Positions 14,855-23,089 of a stretch of 27,412 bases of DNA are shown in pieces. Both the position numbers and the translations under genes were made by a program. The stretch's first letter is position 1, and each line of letters opens with the position of its first letter. The notes under the pieces are model-generated. The model made no database searches and was not told where the DNA came from. It worked only from the letters and a program-made list of their open reading frames with translations. Source of the DNA: Clostridiales bacterium (GTDB taxonomy: Bacteria; Bacillota; Clostridia; Lachnospirales; Lachnospiraceae); the NCBI GenBank assembly GCA_018366495.1, contig JAGZHZ010000030.1, forward strand, positions 1 through 27,412, read 5' to 3'.

Positions 14855-14972
14855 ATTGATCTCCTTCTTTCTGTCTCACCCATCCTGTCGGATGTTCTGC
14901 AATAAACGCCGGATTTCATCCATAATGTGAGAACTTCTTAATTTTAGAAATATTATTCAATCTTTCTTTTTT

Positions 14973-14978
14973 ATTATA
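14973..14978 (-). promoter_or_regulatory. Extended -10 promoter of the PHP-domain gene
   Basis: On minus it reads TGATATAAT, an extended -10 (TGnTATAAT), giving a leader of about 115 bases before the ATG at 14854. No strong -35 box is seen at 17 bases. Confidence 0.5.
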
Positions 14979-15171
14979 TCACAAAACACTTCCGATCACC
15001 ATTTTTGTCAGCTTTCTATGCTTAAAATTATTTGAACTTTAATATGCCGTAAACATAAGACTCCGATTTCTATAAGCTAATGTAGTTCACCTGTCCTGAA
15101 ATATTTCCTCTCAGAAATCTCATCTTTTGATAATTCCTTATATTTTGCTGGCAATCTTCCTCTTAATTTGG

Positions 15172-15177
15172 TATAAT
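15172..15177 (+). promoter_or_regulatory. -10 box of the ferredoxin promoter
   Basis: A perfect TATAAT lies 37 bases before the ferredoxin ATG. The hexamer 17 bases upstream (TGGCAA) is a poor -35, so an activator or other contacts may be needed. Confidence 0.5.
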
Positions 15178-15214
15178 TCGTTTGTAATAACCTATATTGA
15201 ACGGAGGATAAACA

Positions 15215-15604
15215 ATGAAAAAATTAGTACTTACAGACAAAACAGCATGTAAAGCCTGCCTGGCATGTGTAGATGCCTGCTCCAACGCATTTTACAAAGA
15301 ATTCGATCCTGATAAATCCTGCATCCGCATCAATGCAAAAGAAGATGGAAGTCCAAAACCTGCTCTGTGTCTGCAGTGCGGAAAATGTGCAAAAGTCTGT
15401 GAAGCTGGCGCAATCACACAGAATGCAAAAGGCGTTTACATGATCAACAAGAAAAAATGTACACACTGCGGAAAATGTGTGGAAGTCTGTCCAACAGGTG
15501 TTATGGTAAAAGTATCTGAGGAAGCAGCTCCTTCTAAATGTATTGCCTGCGGTATCTGTGCAAAAGCTTGTCCTATGGGCATTCTGGAAATCAAAGAATC
15601 ATAA
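15215..15604 (+). CDS. Polyferredoxin with four [4Fe-4S] motifs
   Basis: A 129-residue electron carrier. Four CxxCxxCxxxC motifs follow one another: CKACLACVDAC (residues 12-22), CLQCGKCAKVC, CTHCGKCVEVC(P) and CIACGICAKAC(P). Their order and spacing resemble HycB/DmsB-type electron-transfer subunits rather than the classic 55-residue two-cluster ferredoxin. It has no signal peptide, so it acts in the cytoplasm. GGAGG precedes the ATG, and a perfect terminator at 15674-15717 ends the transcript. No oxidoreductase partner is adjacent, so its redox partners must be encoded elsewhere. Confidence 0.88.
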   Translation: MKKLVLTDKTACKACLACVDACSNAFYKEFDPDKSCIRINAKEDGSPKPALCLQCGKCAKVCEAGAITQNAKGVYMINKKKCTHCGKCVEVCPTGVMVKVSEEAAPSKCIACGICAKACPMGILEIKES

Positions 15605-15673
15605 TTTTTATTTTTGATCATCAAGAGCGTCTTCTGTTTTGAAGGTATATCAGAAGAAAACATCGTGAAAAAT

Positions 15674-15717
15674 GAAAAACGCTATGTGAATGGCTGTCCG
15701 TTTACATAGCGTTTTTT
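15674..15717 (+). terminator. Intrinsic terminator after the ferredoxin
   Basis: GAAAAACGCTATGTGAA pairs with TTTACATAGCGTTTTTT around a ten-base loop, ending in TTTTTT. It is 70 bases after the ferredoxin stop and separates it from the substrate-binding protein. Confidence 0.9.
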
Positions 15718-15828
15718 ATTTTGACTGACAAAAAAAATACCTGCACTCTTTTCTCTTTATTTCGTATAATAATATTATCGAATCAAGAGAACTTTTTTCT
15801 CTGCTTATAAGAAAGGATGAAAGATTGC

Positions 15829-16830
15829 ATGAAGAAAAGAATCGGTATTTTACTTCTCGCCTCGCTGTTGCTCTTTTCACATTCTGCCGTACTTGCCGCT
15901 GAGACAGAAAAGGATCTTACGTCGGTCACCTTGAATGAAGTTGCTCACTCTATTTTCTATGCCCCGCAATATGCTGCGATCGAGCTGGGATATTTTGAGG
16001 AGGAAGGAATTGATCTGGAACTTGTGACCGGATACGGGGCTGACAAAACCATGACGGCTGTCTTATCTGGAAATGCTGATATCGGATTTATGGGAGCGGA
16101 ATCTTCTGTCTATGCTTATAGCCAGGGCGCAGATGATTACGTCGTCAATTTTGCCCAGCTGACGCAGAGAGCCGGAAATTTTATCGTAGCCAGAAATCCT
16201 ATGCCTGACTTTGAGTGGGAAGATTTAAAAGGCAAAAATATTCTGGGAGGCAGAAAAGGCGGTATGCCACAGATGGTATTTGAATATATTCTGAAAAAAC
16301 ATGATATCGACCCTTTACATGATCTTTCGATTGACCAAAGTATCGATTTTGGTTCTACTGCCGCTGCTTTTTCAGGAGGCAAAGGTGACTTTACTGTAGA
16401 ATTTGAACCATCTGCTACTGCCTTAGAGCAGGAAGGTGTTGGATATGTCGTTGCATCATGCGGCGTGGAATCTGGATACGTTCCATATACCGCTTACAGT
16501 GCAAAGCGCAGTTATCTGGAAGATCATCCTGATATCATCCAGCGATTTACAAATGCTCTCCAAAAGGGTATGGACTATGTCAACACACACTCTCCTGCTG
16601 AGATTGCCACAGTCATTCAAAAACAGTTCCCTGAAAACGATCTGGAGACAATTATCACAATCGTGACACGATATAAAGATCAGGACACCTGGAAAGAAAA
16701 TCTTATTTTTGAAGAAGACAGTTTTCTGCTGCTTCAGGAAATTCTTAAAAGCGCCGGTGAACTGGATGAAATGGTAGCCTATGAAGCGCTCATCACAACA
16801 CAGTTTGCTGAAAATGCTCTAAAAAATTAA
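15829..16830 (+). CDS. NMT1/SsuA-like ABC substrate-binding protein, orphan
   Basis: A 333-residue secreted periplasmic-type binding protein. The signal peptide is MKKRIGILLLASLLLFSHSA ending VLAAE, with no lipobox Cys, which is unusual for a Gram-positive binding protein. The mature part has the NMT1/THI5 pattern: FYAPQYAAIELGYFEEEGID, then VLSGNADIGFMG and LKGKNILGGRKGG. Relatives carry thiamine precursors, alkanesulfonates, nitrate or aromatic acids; the ligand cannot be told here. No permease or ATPase gene lies within the window. The start is ambiguous: an ATG at 15817 abuts AAAGG, while the ATG at 15829 is 12 bases from it and gives a normal signal peptide. Confidence 0.85.
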   Translation: MKKRIGILLLASLLLFSHSAVLAAETEKDLTSVTLNEVAHSIFYAPQYAAIELGYFEEEGIDLELVTGYGADKTMTAVLSGNADIGFMGAESSVYAYSQGADDYVVNFAQLTQRAGNFIVARNPMPDFEWEDLKGKNILGGRKGGMPQMVFEYILKKHDIDPLHDLSIDQSIDFGSTAAAFSGGKGDFTVEFEPSATALEQEGVGYVVASCGVESGYVPYTAYSAKRSYLEDHPDIIQRFTNALQKGMDYVNTHSPAEIATVIQKQFPENDLETIITIVTRYKDQDTWKENLIFEEDSFLLLQEILKSAGELDEMVAYEALITTQFAENALKN

Positions 16831-16860
16831 TCTTTCTGTATTTCAATCAAATCATTTTTC

Positions 16861-16910
16861 TCTTGCTCAGACTTCATGAATCTGGACATCACAAAATGGT
16901 CTGAGCAAGA
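16861..16910. repeat. 12-bp inverted repeat between convergent genes
   Basis: TCTTGCTCAGAC (16861-16872) and GTCTGAGCAAGA (16899-16910) are perfectly complementary, with A/T bases continuing the stem. The loop is 26 bases. It lies between the stops of the binding protein (plus) and the histidine kinase (minus) and probably serves as a shared terminator. Neither strand shows a convincing T-run beyond the stem, and a second hairpin (CAGACTTCATGAATCTG) competes with it. Confidence 0.6.
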
Positions 16911-16941
16911 AAAACCGATTTCTATTTCTCCCATTTTTTCT

Positions 16942-18360
16942 CTATGCTGCTGGAATCCGAATCCAAAACTCCGCCCCGTTTTCTATATTGTTGACTCCGC
17001 ATTGTCCGCTATGAGCCTGAATAATATCTTTCACAATATAAAGCCCAAGCCCTACTCTGCTTTCATTTTTCGTCTGTCTGTCCAGCTGAATAAACTTTTC
17101 CCATATCTTTTCTTTATCCATCACCTTTTCTCCTTCATTATAGACGCAAAGACACAGATCTTCTCCTTCCCTTCTGAGAGAAAGTCTTACCTCTTTACCT
17201 GTTTTTGTATGATTGTACGCATTCATCATATAATTTCCGACTGCCTGTTCTATCTGCCCAGGATCTGCTTTTGCATAACACCCAGATTCAATCTGTGAAA
17301 TCACTTTGATTTTTTTAGTGGAAAACCATGCCTCATATTTTGGAATCAGATTCCATATCAGTTTCGATACATCCTGACGTTCCATTTCCTGCTGTTTTAT
17401 CTTATTTTCCAAAAAAGAATCCCCCAAAAGCTGACTGATCATATGACTCATCTTTTCAATTTCTTCCATGATGGATTCATAATAATATTCCTTTTTTGAT
17501 TCATCATACTGAAGCATCTGTACCTGACTTGAAATGATTGCGAGAGGCGTCTTCAATTCATGTGTCACATTCGTCACAAATGTTTTTCTCATATCTTCAA
17601 ACTGAGCCAGATCTCTGTTTTTCTTCATCAGCAGATAATTATAGTTGCTTAGCTCATTCATATCCTTCTGAATTTTCTCCGCCATATGATTAATGTTGCG
17701 CGCCAGACACCCCAGCTCATCCTCCGAGACAGGTACCTTTACCCGCACTGAAAAATTATTTTCGGCAATTTTTTTTGTGACACGATTCATTTCCTCAATC
17801 GGTTTTACAATTCTGACAGACGCAATATAGGCGAAAATACCGCCCAGAACGATCAGAATCAACAGTTCATATCCCAGAAAATGGCTGGCATAGGCCACGC
17901 TTTTGCTAATAATATCGGTATCTTCATAAATATATACATAATAAATGTTCTCTTTTTGCTGCATCTTGCCTCTGAGGATAATTTTCGTTCCGGTCTCCCC
18001 CTCATCTAATTCTGCTTTTGCATCTTCCCGATACATTTCTATTTCTTTTTTCATCTTATTGCGCATGATCCGCTCTTTCGTCTTACTTCCAGAAACATAT
18101 ACTGTTTGAAACGATTCGTCGCAGATCATCACAAAAAAGCTTTCTGCCTCATATTTTTTGAAAAAAGAATGTTCTGCCAGAAGTTTATCCTCCATCTCCA
18201 TCGTCTGCAAAGCCTGAAAAGCCTCATTCATCACTTTCTTCTTTTTCGCCACATACAGATCCTCAGCAAAAAGATAATATGTCAGGCTTGTTCCGCCCAC
18301 AACCAGCAATAAAAAAATACAAAAAGAAATCACCGCCTTATTTCGCAGTTTTTTAAACAT
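16942..18360 (-). CDS. Sensor histidine kinase of an OmpR-type two-component system
   Basis: A 472-residue membrane kinase. TM1 is about 9-31 and TM2 about 162-182, enclosing a 130-residue extracytoplasmic sensor domain with many charged residues. HAMP is about 180-232. The dimerisation/phosphoacceptor helix FVTNVTHELKTPLA has His267. The ATPase domain has the N-box EQAVGNYMMNAYNHTKTG, then the G-box VGLGLYIVKDI. I chose the ATG at 18360 (GAGGTGG upstream); it overlaps the stop of the response regulator as ATGTTTAA, so the two are translationally coupled. The stimulus is unknown. Confidence 0.93.
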   Translation of the reverse strand: MFKKLRNKAVISFCIFLLLVVGGTSLTYYLFAEDLYVAKKKKVMNEAFQALQTMEMEDKLLAEHSFFKKYEAESFFVMICDESFQTVYVSGSKTKERIMRNKMKKEIEMYREDAKAELDEGETGTKIILRGKMQQKENIYYVYIYEDTDIISKSVAYASHFLGYELLILIVLGGIFAYIASVRIVKPIEEMNRVTKKIAENNFSVRVKVPVSEDELGCLARNINHMAEKIQKDMNELSNYNYLLMKKNRDLAQFEDMRKTFVTNVTHELKTPLAIISSQVQMLQYDESKKEYYYESIMEEIEKMSHMISQLLGDSFLENKIKQQEMERQDVSKLIWNLIPKYEAWFSTKKIKVISQIESGCYAKADPGQIEQAVGNYMMNAYNHTKTGKEVRLSLRREGEDLCLCVYNEGEKVMDKEKIWEKFIQLDRQTKNESRVGLGLYIVKDIIQAHSGQCGVNNIENGAEFWIRIPAA

Positions 18361-19042
18361 GTTCCACCTCAAATCGATATCCTACTCCGTAAACAGACTG
18401 AATATATGGCGCACGTTCTGTCATTTTCTTTCTCAGCTGTTTCACAACCGTGTCCACTGTCCGAATATCTCCGCTATAATCAAAGCCCCAAACGGCATTT
18501 AAGATGACCTCTCTTGACAGAACAATATTTTCATTCTCAATAAAATAGGACAACAAATCATATTCTTTTGGGGTCATCATCAAAAGTTCTCCGTTCAGAT
18601 ATACCTTCCGGGACTCTTTTTCAATCTGGATTTCCCCTCGCTCGATCTTTTCTCCTCTTTTTCTGTTATTTCGTCTGAGCAGCGCTTCCATATGAGCCTT
18701 CAGAACTTTCAGCAAAAACGGCTTTGTGATATAATTATCTGCACCATTTTCCAATCCTTCCAGCTGTTCCTCCTCGGATTCTCTTGCTGTCAGCATAATA
18801 ATAGGTACATCTGAATATTCCCGAATCTGTTTTAAGACGTCATATCCATCTACTTTTGGAAGCATTCCATCGAGCAAAATCAAGTCTATTTTCTGATTAT
18901 TTGAAAAATAAATATCAAGCGCCTCCTGTCCATCTCTTGCTTCCATCACTTCAAATCCTGTTGCCTGCAAAAAATCTTCCAATGTCCTGCGCAGCTTTTC
19001 GTCATCTTCTACTAATAAAATGATATACTTTTCTTTTTCCAT
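18353..19042 (-). CDS. OmpR/PhoB-family response regulator
   Basis: A 229-residue response regulator. In the receiver domain (1-120), the acidic pocket is Glu12-Asp13-Asp14 (LLVEDDE), the phospho-acceptor is Asp58 (LILLDGMLP), and the switch Lys is in YITKPF. The winged-helix DNA-binding domain (about 130-229) has the TPKEYDLLSYF segment and RTVDTVVKQLRKK, then VYGVGYRF. It is co-transcribed with the kinase that follows. The amidohydrolase gene ends 50 bases upstream with no clear terminator, so it may lie on the same transcript. A weak promoter-like TTGACG is in that gap. Confidence 0.93.
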   Translation of the reverse strand: MEKEKYIILLVEDDEKLRRTLEDFLQATGFEVMEARDGQEALDIYFSNNQKIDLILLDGMLPKVDGYDVLKQIREYSDVPIIMLTARESEEEQLEGLENGADNYITKPFLLKVLKAHMEALLRRNNRKRGEKIERGEIQIEKESRKVYLNGELLMMTPKEYDLLSYFIENENIVLSREVILNAVWGFDYSGDIRTVDTVVKQLRKKMTERAPYIQSVYGVGYRFEVEHV

Positions 19043-19092
19043 TTTTTACAGTTCTCCAATTTTCTTCTATCTGATAAGACTCTGTTCATCCG

Positions 19093-20037
19093 TCAACGTT
19101 TAAATTTGGCTCTGATTTTCTTTTCTCCTTCCAGCAGACGCTTCTTCATCTTACTTTCCTCTTCGCCTATTATTTCCTGAAAATAATGCCACTCATCATA
19201 GATTCCCTGACCGTGAAAAACATGGTATGCTCCACCATCGCTTCCAAGCGCCATTGTCACATTGCGGTTCCACGCCTTTTTTATCTGCTCTGTATTGATC
19301 TCGTATATTTTTTGAATGACGCGATCATCATATCGTCCGCTGCCTTCTAAATTTTTTACCGTTGCAATCGTAGGAACCCACACGGTGCCGTATTCTCTCA
19401 TCGCCTCAATAGCTTCTTCTCCAATATAATTTCCGTGTTCCACACTGTCAATTCCTTCTTCCGCTGCAATTTTTACTGTCTCATTTCCATTTACATGACC
19501 CATAACTGCAAATCCTTCATCATGTGCGATCGCAATCATCTCATGGATCTCTTCTCTGGTAAGAGCAGCGCTTGTCAAAACTCCGACTTCATGAAAATCC
19601 ACAATTCCCGTCAGCATGATTTTAATAAAATCTCCTTTTTGCCGCTTTACTTCTTTTACCAGCATTTTATACTCTTTCAGATCAGAAAATCCTCTTCCCA
19701 CAATTTTTCCATAATGTCCTTGCTTGTGAATTGCAAAAACAGGCGTTCTGTAATCTATTCCATATTCTGGCGCAATCTCCTTCGCCTTTTTCGAAACTCC
19801 AAGCGCATCCCCTCCGTCGCGCAGAAATAACACTTCTCTTTCTTTATATATCTCCAGACACGCTCTGACAACATCCTCCTGAACTCCTTTTTCATGGATT
19901 GACACTGCTTCTTTATAATTTTTTCCATCCATAATTAAATGTGCGTGACATTCTCCAAACATTTCTCCATCTTCTTTCTTTTCCAGTTCCTCCCCGTGTC
20001 TAAAGGTCAGAACTTTTATTATGATCTGTTTTTTCAT
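19093..20037 (-). CDS. Compact amidohydrolase-family enzyme
   Basis: A 314-residue amidohydrolase-superfamily enzyme with TIM-barrel metal ligands: His31 and His33 (ECHAHL), Lys139 (FIKIMLTG), His181 (GHVNG), His201 (VEHGNY) and Asp267 (LGSDGG). Relatives (imidazolonepropionase, prolidase-like and other amide or carbamate hydrolases) are usually near 380-430 residues and carry a split beta-sandwich. Here the N-terminal sandwich part is only about 25 residues and the C-terminal part is nearly absent. The metal ligands are intact, so it should be active, but the substrate is unknown. It is preceded by a terminator, and its ribosome site AAAGGGATG abuts the start. It lies just upstream of the response regulator. 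Confidence 0.85.
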   Translation of the reverse strand: MKKQIIIKVLTFRHGEELEKKEDGEMFGECHAHLIMDGKNYKEAVSIHEKGVQEDVVRACLEIYKEREVLFLRDGGDALGVSKKAKEIAPEYGIDYRTPVFAIHKQGHYGKIVGRGFSDLKEYKMLVKEVKRQKGDFIKIMLTGIVDFHEVGVLTSAALTREEIHEMIAIAHDEGFAVMGHVNGNETVKIAAEEGIDSVEHGNYIGEEAIEAMREYGTVWVPTIATVKNLEGSGRYDDRVIQKIYEINTEQIKKAWNRNVTMALGSDGGAYHVFHGQGIYDEWHYFQEIIGEEESKMKKRLLEGEKKIRAKFKR

Positions 20038-20065
20038 ACATCCCTTTTATTTTATCATAGATGCA

Positions 20066-20119
20066 GAAAAGATCCATATTCTTTTCATCTTTTCAGACGA
20101 TGATACAGAATATGGATCT
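20066..20119 (-). terminator. Intrinsic terminator after the nrdD-HAD transcript
   Basis: AGATCCATATTCT (20107-20119 read on minus) pairs with AGAATATGGATCT (20070-20082), a 13-bp perfect stem. A smaller CATC/GATG hairpin lies in the loop, and TTTTC follows. It separates the HAD phosphatase gene from the amidohydrolase. Confidence 0.85.
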
Positions 20120-20144
20120 CTTGTACAAATTTCATATTTCTTTT

Positions 20145-20816
20145 TTAAATGATATCGCTGGAGAGCAGCATTCTCTGCAGCTCTTCCACTGTGTCTGCAA
20201 TCATGACCGCTCCTGCTTTTTCCAGTTCTCCTTCTTCGGCATATCCAAACCGAACGCCGATGCCATCCAGTCCACACTTTTTAGCTCCCAAAATATCATG
20301 TCTCCGATCTCCGATCATAACTGCCTCTTTAGAGCCCTTCTCAAGTCCAAATCTCTTCAGTGTTTCCAGAATAACCTCCTGTTTTTCATCTCTCGTTCCG
20401 TCCAGTTCACTTCCGACGACAACAGAAAAGTAAGAATCCAGTTCATATTTTTTCAGAATCTGTTCCGCAAACACCCATGGCTTTGAAGTGGACAGAGCCA
20501 TAATTTTTCCTGCTTCCTTTAATTTTTTCAGCATTGGAATAATTCCAGGCAGAACGCTGTTCTCAAATTTTCCAACAGCAGAAAAGCGCTCTCTGTATTT
20601 CTCAACGGCTTTCTCTGCATCTGCTTCACTCATTCCATAAAAGTTCTGGAAAGACTCTCTGAGCGGAGGTCCGATAAAGCAGATCAGCTCATCCAAGCTT
20701 TTCACCTCTATTCCGAAACTTTGCAGCGCATACTGTACGCATCGCGTGATTCCTTCTTTCGGGTCTGTTAATGTCCCGTCCAGATCAAACAGCAAATATT
20801 TATATTGCTTTTTCAC
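20145..20816 (-). CDS. HAD-superfamily phosphatase, phosphoglycolate phosphatase-like
   Basis: A 223-residue HAD hydrolase. Motif I is LFDLDGTLTDP with nucleophile Asp11 and acid Asp13. Motif II is LSTSKP (Ser/Thr and a Lys), and motif IV is MIGDRRHDILGAKKCG. A helical cap lies at about 18-85. Such enzymes often act on phosphoglycolate or other small phosphoesters in metabolite repair. The gene begins at a GTG with AGGAGG 7 bases upstream, 17 bases after nrdD stops, so it is in an operon with it. No direct link to ribonucleotide reduction is known. Confidence 0.9.
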   Translation of the reverse strand: MKKQYKYLLFDLDGTLTDPKEGITRCVQYALQSFGIEVKSLDELICFIGPPLRESFQNFYGMSEADAEKAVEKYRERFSAVGKFENSVLPGIIPMLKKLKEAGKIMALSTSKPWVFAEQILKKYELDSYFSVVVGSELDGTRDEKQEVILETLKRFGLEKGSKEAVMIGDRRHDILGAKKCGLDGIGVRFGYAEEGELEKAGAVMIADTVEELQRMLLSSDII

Positions 20817-20833
20817 TGTTTTTCCTCCTGCTT

Positions 20834-22966
20834 CTACATAGATTTTCTCTCTGCAATCTCAGCCATCTTTGCCTCATTTAACCGTGTATCTCCATGCACA
20901 CGGCTATAAGATAAATATCCATTCATACGGTCAATTTTTGTCAGATTCTTCGATCCGCACACAGGACATACATCCATCTCCAGCTCCTGATGACCGCAGT
21001 CGTCGCAATATGCCAGAGATAAATTCACTCCTTCATAATATCCAAGCGCCATTGCTCTGCGGATCAGGCTCTTGACTGCCTCAATATTATAATCAATCGG
21101 ATAGCGCACATACTGAATTTTTCCGCCGTTGCATAATTCCCAGAATCTTCCTTCCAGATCCTGCTTCTCAATCGGTGTCAAATTCTCTGTTACATGGCAA
21201 TGAAAACTGTTGCTCACATAGGGACGATCTGAGACATTTTCCACAATTCCGAATTTCTTTCTGAACTGTTCTACCTGAAGACCGCAAAGACTCTCAGCCG
21301 GCGTTCCATAAATTGCATACAGATGACCATCCTCTTCTTTAAACTGTGTCACCTTATCATTGATATAGGTCAGCACTTCAAGTGCAAACTGACCATCCTC
21401 TGCGATAGATTTGCCATTGTACAGCTCCTGCAGTTCATTCAGGGCAGTAATTCCAAAGGATGCTGTCATCGGTTTTAAAAGCGGCTTGATTTTCTCAGAC
21501 GGTTTCAGATGACCGCCATAAAATCCTCCTTCACAGTAAGCAAGCGGATTTGTGGAAGCTTTCATCTCTCCCAGATATTCATAGGTGCGAATATGCAGAT
21601 TTCGGATCATTTCCAGATAGTAGTCAAGCACTTCATAGAAATCTCTGCTCTCTGATCTCGATTTTGCCAGAATCATTGGCAGATGGAGACTGACTGCACC
21701 TATATTAAATCTTCCTACAAATACAGGAGAATCCTGATCATCCGCAGGATACATTCCGCCTCTTTCATACCACGGACTTAAAAAGGCACGGCATCCCATA
21801 GGACTGATTACTTTGCCGTATCGTTTATACATACTGGCAATATATCCTTTGCCGCTCATGGACAGCCAGTCCGGATACATTGTCTTTGCGGAACACTGAA
21901 CGCCTTCCTCAAAGACATCTTCATTTATTTTTCCGTCTCCGTGAATATTTTCATCATATAAAAATACAATTTTGGGAAATAGTACCGGTTTTCTGTTATT
22001 TGGTTTTCCCTGACCTTTTCTGTGAACCTGAAGCAGGGAGATTGACGCCATTTTTTCAAATTCTGACGTTCCAAGTCCCAGCGTAACCGTCACAAATGGA
22101 TAGTCTCCTCTTGAGGAACCGACTGTATTCAGTTTATATTCTATTCCCTGCCATCCCTGTTCAAAGTCTCGTCTTATTTTATCATATGCATACTGCTGAG
22201 CCTGTTCTTCATATCCTTCCCATTCCGGCCGTCCATACTTTTTAAATTCCTCCACATAGCGGTGGAAACTCTTTTCCGCATATGGTGCGAGCACCTTGTC
22301 AACCTCCGGAACAGTAAAACCGCCATACTGCTGGGCAGCTGTGCTTAAAATGATATCCCCCATCACGTCAAAAGCGGTATCGAGTGACTTTGGCTCATTG
22401 TACCAGACATTTCCCATTTCAAATCCGCCCTTTAAGACGTTTGCAATATCAAACAAACAGCAATTCATCGTGTCGAGACGTGCAGACTGGTCATGGATAT
22501 AAATATATCCGTCTTTACACGCCTGAAGTTCGCTGCGTGTCATAAAAAATTTACGGTAAAGATTTTTATTCAGCTCATTAAAAATCAGACTTCTCTTCGT
22601 TGCGACAAGAGCACTGTCCGTATTTGCATTGCTCTTATCTCCTATGTAGCGAATAGACTGGCTCTTTGTGTATACATCATCCATCATGTGAATAAAATCT
22701 TGTTTATAGTTGCGGTAGTCGCGGTAGCTCTTTGCCACATTCGGATTAACGTGCTCCAAAGCTCCTTCTACAATATTGTGCATCTCCGGAATGGAAATTC
22801 CCTCCTTATGCATCTGTTCTGCACGTTCCTTTGCGAATGCGCAGATATATTGAATCTCATCATCTGAAAATTTGTATAAGATACGTGCGGCCGACTTATT
22901 GACCGCTGCAATAATCTTTTCTATATTAAATTCCTCTCTCGTCCCATCTTTTTTGATTACATACAT
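20834..22966 (-). CDS. nrdD: Anaerobic (class III) ribonucleoside-triphosphate reductase
   Basis: A 710-residue glycyl-radical enzyme that makes dNTPs in the absence of oxygen. The N-terminal ATP-cone (about 1-90) begins MYVIKKDGTREEFNIEKIIA. The active-site region carries MNCCLFDIANVLKGG. Near the C-terminus, Cys654, Cys657, Cys667 and Cys670 (CDDC/CPVC) bind zinc, and the radical Gly683 lies in RMNGYL. The length is right for NrdD. The activase gene nrdG usually sits next to nrdD but is absent here: the next gene downstream is a HAD phosphatase and the one upstream is a MATE pump. The ribosome site AAAGGAG is 11 bases before the ATG. Confidence 0.95.
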   Translation of the reverse strand: MYVIKKDGTREEFNIEKIIAAVNKSAARILYKFSDDEIQYICAFAKERAEQMHKEGISIPEMHNIVEGALEHVNPNVAKSYRDYRNYKQDFIHMMDDVYTKSQSIRYIGDKSNANTDSALVATKRSLIFNELNKNLYRKFFMTRSELQACKDGYIYIHDQSARLDTMNCCLFDIANVLKGGFEMGNVWYNEPKSLDTAFDVMGDIILSTAAQQYGGFTVPEVDKVLAPYAEKSFHRYVEEFKKYGRPEWEGYEEQAQQYAYDKIRRDFEQGWQGIEYKLNTVGSSRGDYPFVTVTLGLGTSEFEKMASISLLQVHRKGQGKPNNRKPVLFPKIVFLYDENIHGDGKINEDVFEEGVQCSAKTMYPDWLSMSGKGYIASMYKRYGKVISPMGCRAFLSPWYERGGMYPADDQDSPVFVGRFNIGAVSLHLPMILAKSRSESRDFYEVLDYYLEMIRNLHIRTYEYLGEMKASTNPLAYCEGGFYGGHLKPSEKIKPLLKPMTASFGITALNELQELYNGKSIAEDGQFALEVLTYINDKVTQFKEEDGHLYAIYGTPAESLCGLQVEQFRKKFGIVENVSDRPYVSNSFHCHVTENLTPIEKQDLEGRFWELCNGGKIQYVRYPIDYNIEAVKSLIRRAMALGYYEGVNLSLAYCDDCGHQELEMDVCPVCGSKNLTKIDRMNGYLSYSRVHGDTRLNEAKMAEIAERKSM

Positions 22967-23010
22967 TGCAGCTTTTTTCTCCTTTACCAGATGTTGTATC
23001 TATTTTTTAT

Positions 23011-23033
23011 ATATCGTTATTTTTTAACAATAT
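23011..23033. promoter_or_regulatory. AT-rich inverted repeat upstream of nrdD, candidate operator
   Basis: ATATCGTTATTTTTTAACAATAT has arms ATAT-C-GTTA and TAAC-A-ATAT around TTTTT, about 45 bases upstream of the nrdD start. On minus it lies just downstream of a possible promoter (TTTACG, 17-base spacer, TATACT). The position suits an operator or a short leader hairpin. It resembles no regulator's box well enough to name. Confidence 0.3.
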
Positions 23034-23089
23034 GTAGATCCTAGTATATACCTAAATTCTTGTTTCGTAAAGAGAAATTTTTTGTACTT

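Larger units (their letters stand above)
14855..15214. other. 360-bp divergent intergenic region with two promoters
   Basis: No gene is visible. It contains the promoter of the PHP-domain gene (minus) and that of the ferredoxin (plus, TATAAT at 15172-15177). The remaining 200 bases or so between them are AT-rich with no clear structure. A small CATCC/GGATG hairpin lies near 14880. No riboswitch motif was recognised. Confidence 0.5.

Noticed and set aside
22967..23089. Tandem NrdR boxes upstream of nrdD
   Set aside because: I compared the TATATACTAG and CATATTGTTA segments with the known 16-bp box pattern. They match poorly and the spacing is wrong.
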